Positions 60,344 through 64,000 of a stretch of 64,000 nucleotides of DNA are shown piece by piece (the stretch's first letter is position 1; each line of letters opens with the position of its first letter). The DNA is taken from contig NZ_MUNX01000146.1 in NCBI RefSeq assembly GCF_002001005.1, positions 186,001 through 250,000 on the forward strand. Direction: 5' to 3'. The translations under genes and the position numbers were made by a program. The notes beneath the pieces are model-generated. The model searched no databases and had not been told where the DNA came from. It saw only the letters and a list, made by a program, of their open reading frames with translations. Source of the stretch: Flavobacterium sp. A45. Its GTDB lineage: Bacteria; Bacteroidota; Bacteroidia; Flavobacteriales; Flavobacteriaceae.

Positions 60344-62662
60344 TTATGGATTAAGAGATAATCCAACACTGAAAAATACCCTCACTTTGTCTATATTATT
60401 TATCCATGAAGCATCAAAGTGAATAGGCCCTAAAATAGACTGATAAGAAATAGCAGCTCCTCCAGACATTACAAGGCTTGTTTCGAGACTTTGATCCCAA
60501 TTTCCTTTTGGAGTAAATACTTTGTCGATGTATTCGTTAAAATTGTCAAAACCAACAGATGCAATATTAAAATGTGGTGTTACGTATAATTTTCCCTTTA
60601 GATTCATTTGGGCACCAAGTTTAACTCCCATAAATTGGGTTACACTAAGTTCATCTTCATTCAGGCCGGGAAATGAAAAGCGATTGCTTCCGGAACTTGG
60701 TATAATTCCTCCTATGAAATATTTTGAAGCATAACCATAATCCGAAAAAGAGGCTTGGTCATTTTTAAGCTTGTCTTGAAAAATAAAATAGGAGTCAAAA
60801 CCTATCATAGCCGTAATTTTCTTTTTTAAGAGCGCTCTCTTTTCAACCGAAAATCCAAATTTAGTATAGCCGTTTGTTGAGCTTGAAATACTTGTTAAGT
60901 CTGGGTCAGAAAATGAGATATTGGCGTTTGTAAATAAAGAACGGCTTATATTGGTTTTTAGAATTGTTCCATTCGTAGCAAAGAAAACTTTATCCATATC
61001 GTTATAGGAATAATGCAGGTTTATCTCGGAATCATTAAAATTATAGTTATTGATTTTAAAAAAATTATTGTTGTAGTCAGTATCGTATTTTGGTTTTACA
61101 TTAGTGAAGTGGTAGTTTAAACCAAAACCAACGTAGCTTTTTAGTGAATTTAGGTTTTTATTTATCTCATTATTGAATTCAAAAGCATTATAGAGCATAT
61201 TGTCTACAGAACTACCATCTATAAAAATTTCTTGACTTAAAAAGGCTCCATAAAGTTCAGATCCCCACCACCAGTCTTTGTTTTTTCCAAAATTTTTCTG
61301 AAAGCCAATTCTGGCTTTTGGCTGTTCTGCTATATCTGCAGTAATAAGAAGACGGGATGATTCGGCAAGAACATTTCTGGCGGTGTAATTAAGAATTAGC
61401 CCTACACCTCTATAAGTGTCATAATGCAAAGATGCGTTTAATTGATTTTTAGCATATTCAAAACCAGTTAATGCAATTCCGAGTTTATCTCCATCCGTTA
61501 TGAAATAGTTATATGTGATTTGGCTAAAAAGATTAGTTCCCATGGCTCTATTAATGCCTGCAATTAGATCTTTAGTTGTGTATTTTGTATGTGTTTTGAG
61601 GTTTGTTCTAGCTAGAACCAAAGGAATGTTTTCCTTGCTGATGTTTTTGTAAACAATAGTGTCGACGATAAATTCATTGGGCATCTTTGGAAGTGCGTGA
61701 ATTCGTTGTGGATATCCTTTTAATTTTTCTGACAAAGCTATTAAGGAAGGTAAATTTTGCTCAGTTGCAATTTTACCATCTTTATAGATTTCTTGACTTT
61801 CTGCAAAGTCGCCAGTAGAGAAGCGCAAGTTAGGCAAGTGATCTACCAAGATGTCACAGAGTGCTCGGTTCGCTGGATTTTTGATATTACTCGGAAACAT
61901 ACTGGTTTGCATTAATACAGTCGCAAAATTGTTCAGTTTTTCAATGGGTTCCATTCCGCCTCCTACGTCACTACCGATGATGATGTCGGCACCCATTTGT
62001 TTAGCGATATCTGTTGGGAAATTATTCATTACTCCTCCATCGACCAAGATTGTTTTTTCATAGTTCATAGGATTAAAAACGGCTGGCAAAGACATACTGG
62101 ATCTCATGGCAAAAGCCAAACTGCCTTTGCTCAAAATAACTTCTTTTCCCTCAACCAAGTCGGTAGCCATCGCTCGAAAAGGTATTGATAGATTATCAAA
62201 ATCTTTAACATTGTAAACCGGAAAGGTCAGCTCCGAAAGGTATTCTCTTAAGTTTTGATCATTCAATATAGAACTGACACTATTGGGTTTTCCGTCTTTA
62301 ATTCCAATACCTGCCAAATATCTTTGAAATTCTCTTTTTTCTTCAACACTTACGGTTTTTAATGACTGGCCTCCTCCTAGTATTTTGCTCCAATCGATGT
62401 CTTTAGTGATTTTTTCGATACTGTCTCCAGAATATCCCATAGCATACAAACCGCCAATGATGCTTCCCATACTGTTTCCTACAATAAGATCGGGAACAAT
62501 GTGTAAAGAATCCAGTTTTTGTAAAAGCGGAATATGTGCAATTCCTTTTGCGCCACCACCACTTAGTACCAATACTACTTTGGGTTTTTTCTCTTGGGCA
62601 AAATTAATTTGCGAAATGGTTAGTGAAAATAATAAGACAAATAAACAGAATGTTTTTTTCAA
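60344..62662 (-). CDS. Patatin-like phospholipase with C-terminal outer-membrane barrel
   Basis: The 772-residue precursor has a signal peptide (MKKTFCLFVLLFSLTISQINFAQ). A patatin domain (about 27-310) carries the oxyanion GGGAKG (35-40), nucleophile Ser64 in VGNSMGS, and catalytic Asp in LVDGGVMNNFP. A linker and a BamA/Omp85-like 16-strand barrel (about 400-772) follow. The start codon is TTG at 62660-62662. It resembles PlpD-type autotransported lipases, which place the phospholipase on the surface or outer membrane. It may act on membrane phospholipid; the real substrate is unknown. Confidence 0.88.
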   Translation of the reverse strand: MKKTFCLFVLLFSLTISQINFAQEKKPKVVLVLSGGGAKGIAHIPLLQKLDSLHIVPDLIVGNSMGSIIGGLYAMGYSGDSIEKITKDIDWSKILGGGQSLKTVSVEEKREFQRYLAGIGIKDGKPNSVSSILNDQNLREYLSELTFPVYNVKDFDNLSIPFRAMATDLVEGKEVILSKGSLAFAMRSSMSLPAVFNPMNYEKTILVDGGVMNNFPTDIAKQMGADIIIGSDVGGGMEPIEKLNNFATVLMQTSMFPSNIKNPANRALCDILVDHLPNLRFSTGDFAESQEIYKDGKIATEQNLPSLIALSEKLKGYPQRIHALPKMPNEFIVDTIVYKNISKENIPLVLARTNLKTHTKYTTKDLIAGINRAMGTNLFSQITYNYFITDGDKLGIALTGFEYAKNQLNASLHYDTYRGVGLILNYTARNVLAESSRLLITADIAEQPKARIGFQKNFGKNKDWWWGSELYGAFLSQEIFIDGSSVDNMLYNAFEFNNEINKNLNSLKSYVGFGLNYHFTNVKPKYDTDYNNNFFKINNYNFNDSEINLHYSYNDMDKVFFATNGTILKTNISRSLFTNANISFSDPDLTSISSSTNGYTKFGFSVEKRALLKKKITAMIGFDSYFIFQDKLKNDQASFSDYGYASKYFIGGIIPSSGSNRFSFPGLNEDELSVTQFMGVKLGAQMNLKGKLYVTPHFNIASVGFDNFNEYIDKVFTPKGNWDQSLETSLVMSGGAAISYQSILGPIHFDASWINNIDKVRVFFSVGLSLNP

Positions 62663-62847
62663 GGCCGTAAAATTTATGAATGTTCAGGAATAGAGTCAGT
62701 TTTATTTCTTGAAAAGAGTCAACTGATTTGTAAACTTACTATTTTTTTGTAAGATGTGTGTGCTTTTTTATTTCAAAAATGTTGATTAAATAATTGTTTT
62801 AAATAGTGATGCTTTTTTGGGGAATTGGTACATACCCAAAAACAAAA

Positions 62848-62871
62848 AACCCTCACATTTCTGTAAGGGTT
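62848..62871 (-). terminator. Terminator after ahcY
   Basis: A 10-bp stem with one G-U pair and a GAAA tetraloop, T-tract on the minus strand, lies 42 nt after the ahcY stop. The 250-nt gap between ahcY and the patatin gene holds nothing else recognised. Confidence 0.8.
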
Positions 62872-62912
62872 CTAAAATAATCTAAAATCGTAAATCTAAA
62901 ATCTACAATTAT

Positions 62913-64000
62913 TTAGTATCTGTAATATTCTGGTTTAAATGGACCTTCTACTGCAACACCAATGTAAGCAGCCTGATCGTCACGTAAAACTTCCAATTCA
63001 ACTCCTAATTTTGCAAGGTGCAAAGCAGCTACTTTTTCATCCAAATGTTTTGGTAACATGTAAACATCATTGTTATATGCTGCGCTGTTTTTCCACAATT
63101 CGATTTGAGCTAAAGTTTGGTTTGTAAATGAGTTACTCATTACAAAACTTGGGTGACCTGTAGCACAACCAAGGTTTACTAAACGACCTTCAGCAAGGAT
63201 AAGAATATCTTTTCCAGCGATAGTATATTTATCAACTTGTGGCTTGATTTCGATTTTTGATGCACCATGGTTTTTGTTCAACCAAGCCATATCAATTTCG
63301 TTGTCAAAGTGTCCAATGTTACAAACGATAGTTTTGTCTTTCATTTGCTCGAAGTGACTTCCAAGAACGATGTCTTTATTTCCAGTTGTAGTAATGATGA
63401 TATCAGCATTAGCAACAACAGTGTTCAATTTTTTAACTTCAAAACCGTCCATTGCAGCTTGTAAAGCGCAAATTGGATCGATTTCAGTAACAGTTACAAT
63501 AGAACCAGCACCTCTAAAAGAAGCAGCAGTTCCTTTTCCTACGTCACCGTATCCGCAAACAACAACTCTTTTTCCTGCCAACATAATATCAGTAGCACGA
63601 CGAACTGCGTCAACTGCAGATTCTTTACATCCGTATTTGTTGTCAAATTTCGATTTAGTAACCGAGTCGTTTACGTTGATAGCCGGCATTGGTAATGTTC
63701 CAGCTTTTACTCTTTCGTATAATCTGTGTACACCAGTTGTAGTTTCTTCAGACAATCCTTTGATTCCGGCAACCAATTCTGGGTAACGGTCAATAACCAT
63801 GTTTGTTAAATCTCCACCGTCATCAAGAATCATGTTCAATGGTTTTCTGTCTTCACCAAAGAATAATGTTTGCTCGATACACCAGTCAAAATCTACTTCA
63901 TTTAAACCTTTCCAAGCATAAACTTGAATTCCAGCAGCAGCAATAGCGGCAGCAGCTTGATCTTGAGTAGAGAAAATGTTACAAGAACTCCAAGTCACTT
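62913..64000 (-). CDS. ahcY: Adenosylhomocysteinase (partial, N-terminus outside window)
   Basis: The visible 362 codons end at 62913; the frame runs off the right edge, so the first part is missing. SAHase segments are present: [20 protein letters not shown], the substrate loop [15 protein letters not shown]-binding [32 protein letters not shown], and the terminal [18 protein letters not shown]. It reversibly splits S-adenosylhomocysteine into adenosine and homocysteine, clearing the by-product of methylation. The GTG at 63996-63998 is an internal Val, not a start. Confidence 0.95.
   Translation of the reverse strand, partial: VTWSSCNIFSTQDQAAAAIAAAGIQVYAWKGLNEVDFDWCIEQTLFFGEDRKPLNMILDDGGDLTNMVIDRYPELVAGIKGLSEETTTGVHRLYERVKAGTLPMPAINVNDSVTKSKFDNKYGCKESAVDAVRRATDIMLAGKRVVVCGYGDVGKGTAASFRGAGSIVTVTEIDPICALQAAMDGFEVKKLNTVVANADIIITTTGNKDIVLGSHFEQMKDKTIVCNIGHFDNEIDMAWLNKNHGASKIEIKPQVDKYTIAGKDILILAEGRLVNLGCATGHPSFVMSNSFTNQTLAQIELWKNSAAYNNDVYMLPKHLDEKVAALHLAKLGVELEVLRDDQAAYIGVAVEGPFKPEYYRY

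Noticed and set aside
1-64000. tRNA, rRNA, CRISPR arrays, IS elements, prophage genes, known riboswitches
   Set aside because: Reading all intergenic regions gave no cloverleaf, no spacer-repeat array, no transposase or integrase, and no leader I could match to a known riboswitch.

Overview
The window is an AT-rich, gene-dense piece of a Bacteroidota chromosome, almost certainly from a Flavobacterium or close relative. Support for this comes from gliding-motility genes gldD and gldE, a type IX secretion (T9SS) sorting domain, a surface-lipoprotein export signal (Cys followed by SSDDD), DUF4271/DUF4296/DUF3078 proteins, and repeated Bacteroidota-type promoters (TTG, about 19 nt, TAnnTTTG) with little sign of Shine-Dalgarno sites. 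Several genes appear to start with TTG. No rRNA, tRNA, CRISPR array, prophage or insertion sequence was seen, and no gene-free stretch exceeds 300 bases.

Layout. 1-7.9 kb: end of a YugP-type peptidase, hemD with a DUF4271 membrane protein, an operon of polyprenol-phosphate glycosyltransferase, dihydroorotase and a DUF4296 lipoprotein, an epimerase, tyrS and a LuxE-like acyl-protein synthetase. 8-21.2 kb: a phosphate-acquisition island with a T9SS-CTD miniprotein, a surface lipoprotein, a TonB-dependent receptor, a PhoB/PhoR-type two-component system, an OprP/OprO-type porin, and pstS-pstC-pstA-pstB-phoU. Together these would take phosphate (and perhaps a phosphate-bearing ligand) across both membranes and sense it. 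The porin and pstS promoters share a TTAACN-N5-TTAACN direct repeat at exactly the same distance from the -7 element, which makes a good candidate Pho box.

21.3-31.4 kb: DUF481 protein, MurG-like glycosyltransferase, a Lys/Ala repeat protein, a 1143-residue outer-membrane protein, aspartate kinase, GNAT, fructose-bisphosphatase and a TerB-like protein. 31.6-37.7 kb: HupE-like protein, dCMP deaminase and S41 protease, the last two preceded by duplicate copies of a structured leader; then a small flavoprotein, MarC, DUF4412 and DUF3109 proteins. 38-44.6 kb: class Ia ribonucleotide reductase (nrdB, nrdA), a dispersed palindromic repeat, a ParE/RelE-type toxin-antitoxin pair, an AAA ATPase and dGTPase, so nucleotide-pool genes are concentrated here.

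44.7-64 kb: DUF3078, dxs and tadA (divergent), a SIMPL protein, an EamA transporter, an HMA-domain lipoprotein, gldD-gldE-ssb-mutY, HU, a 30-residue basic protein, RNase G, two M16 peptidases, rplU-rpmA, a patatin with a C-terminal barrel, and the 3' part of ahcY.

Most interesting items: the duplicated leader with a compensated base pair (32.2 and 32.8 kb), the shared Pho-box geometry, a second small dispersed repeat inserted in one leader copy and also near a gene start at 24.2 kb, the acidic repeat insert in PstC, and M16 peptidase genes lacking a conventional start before their signal peptide.
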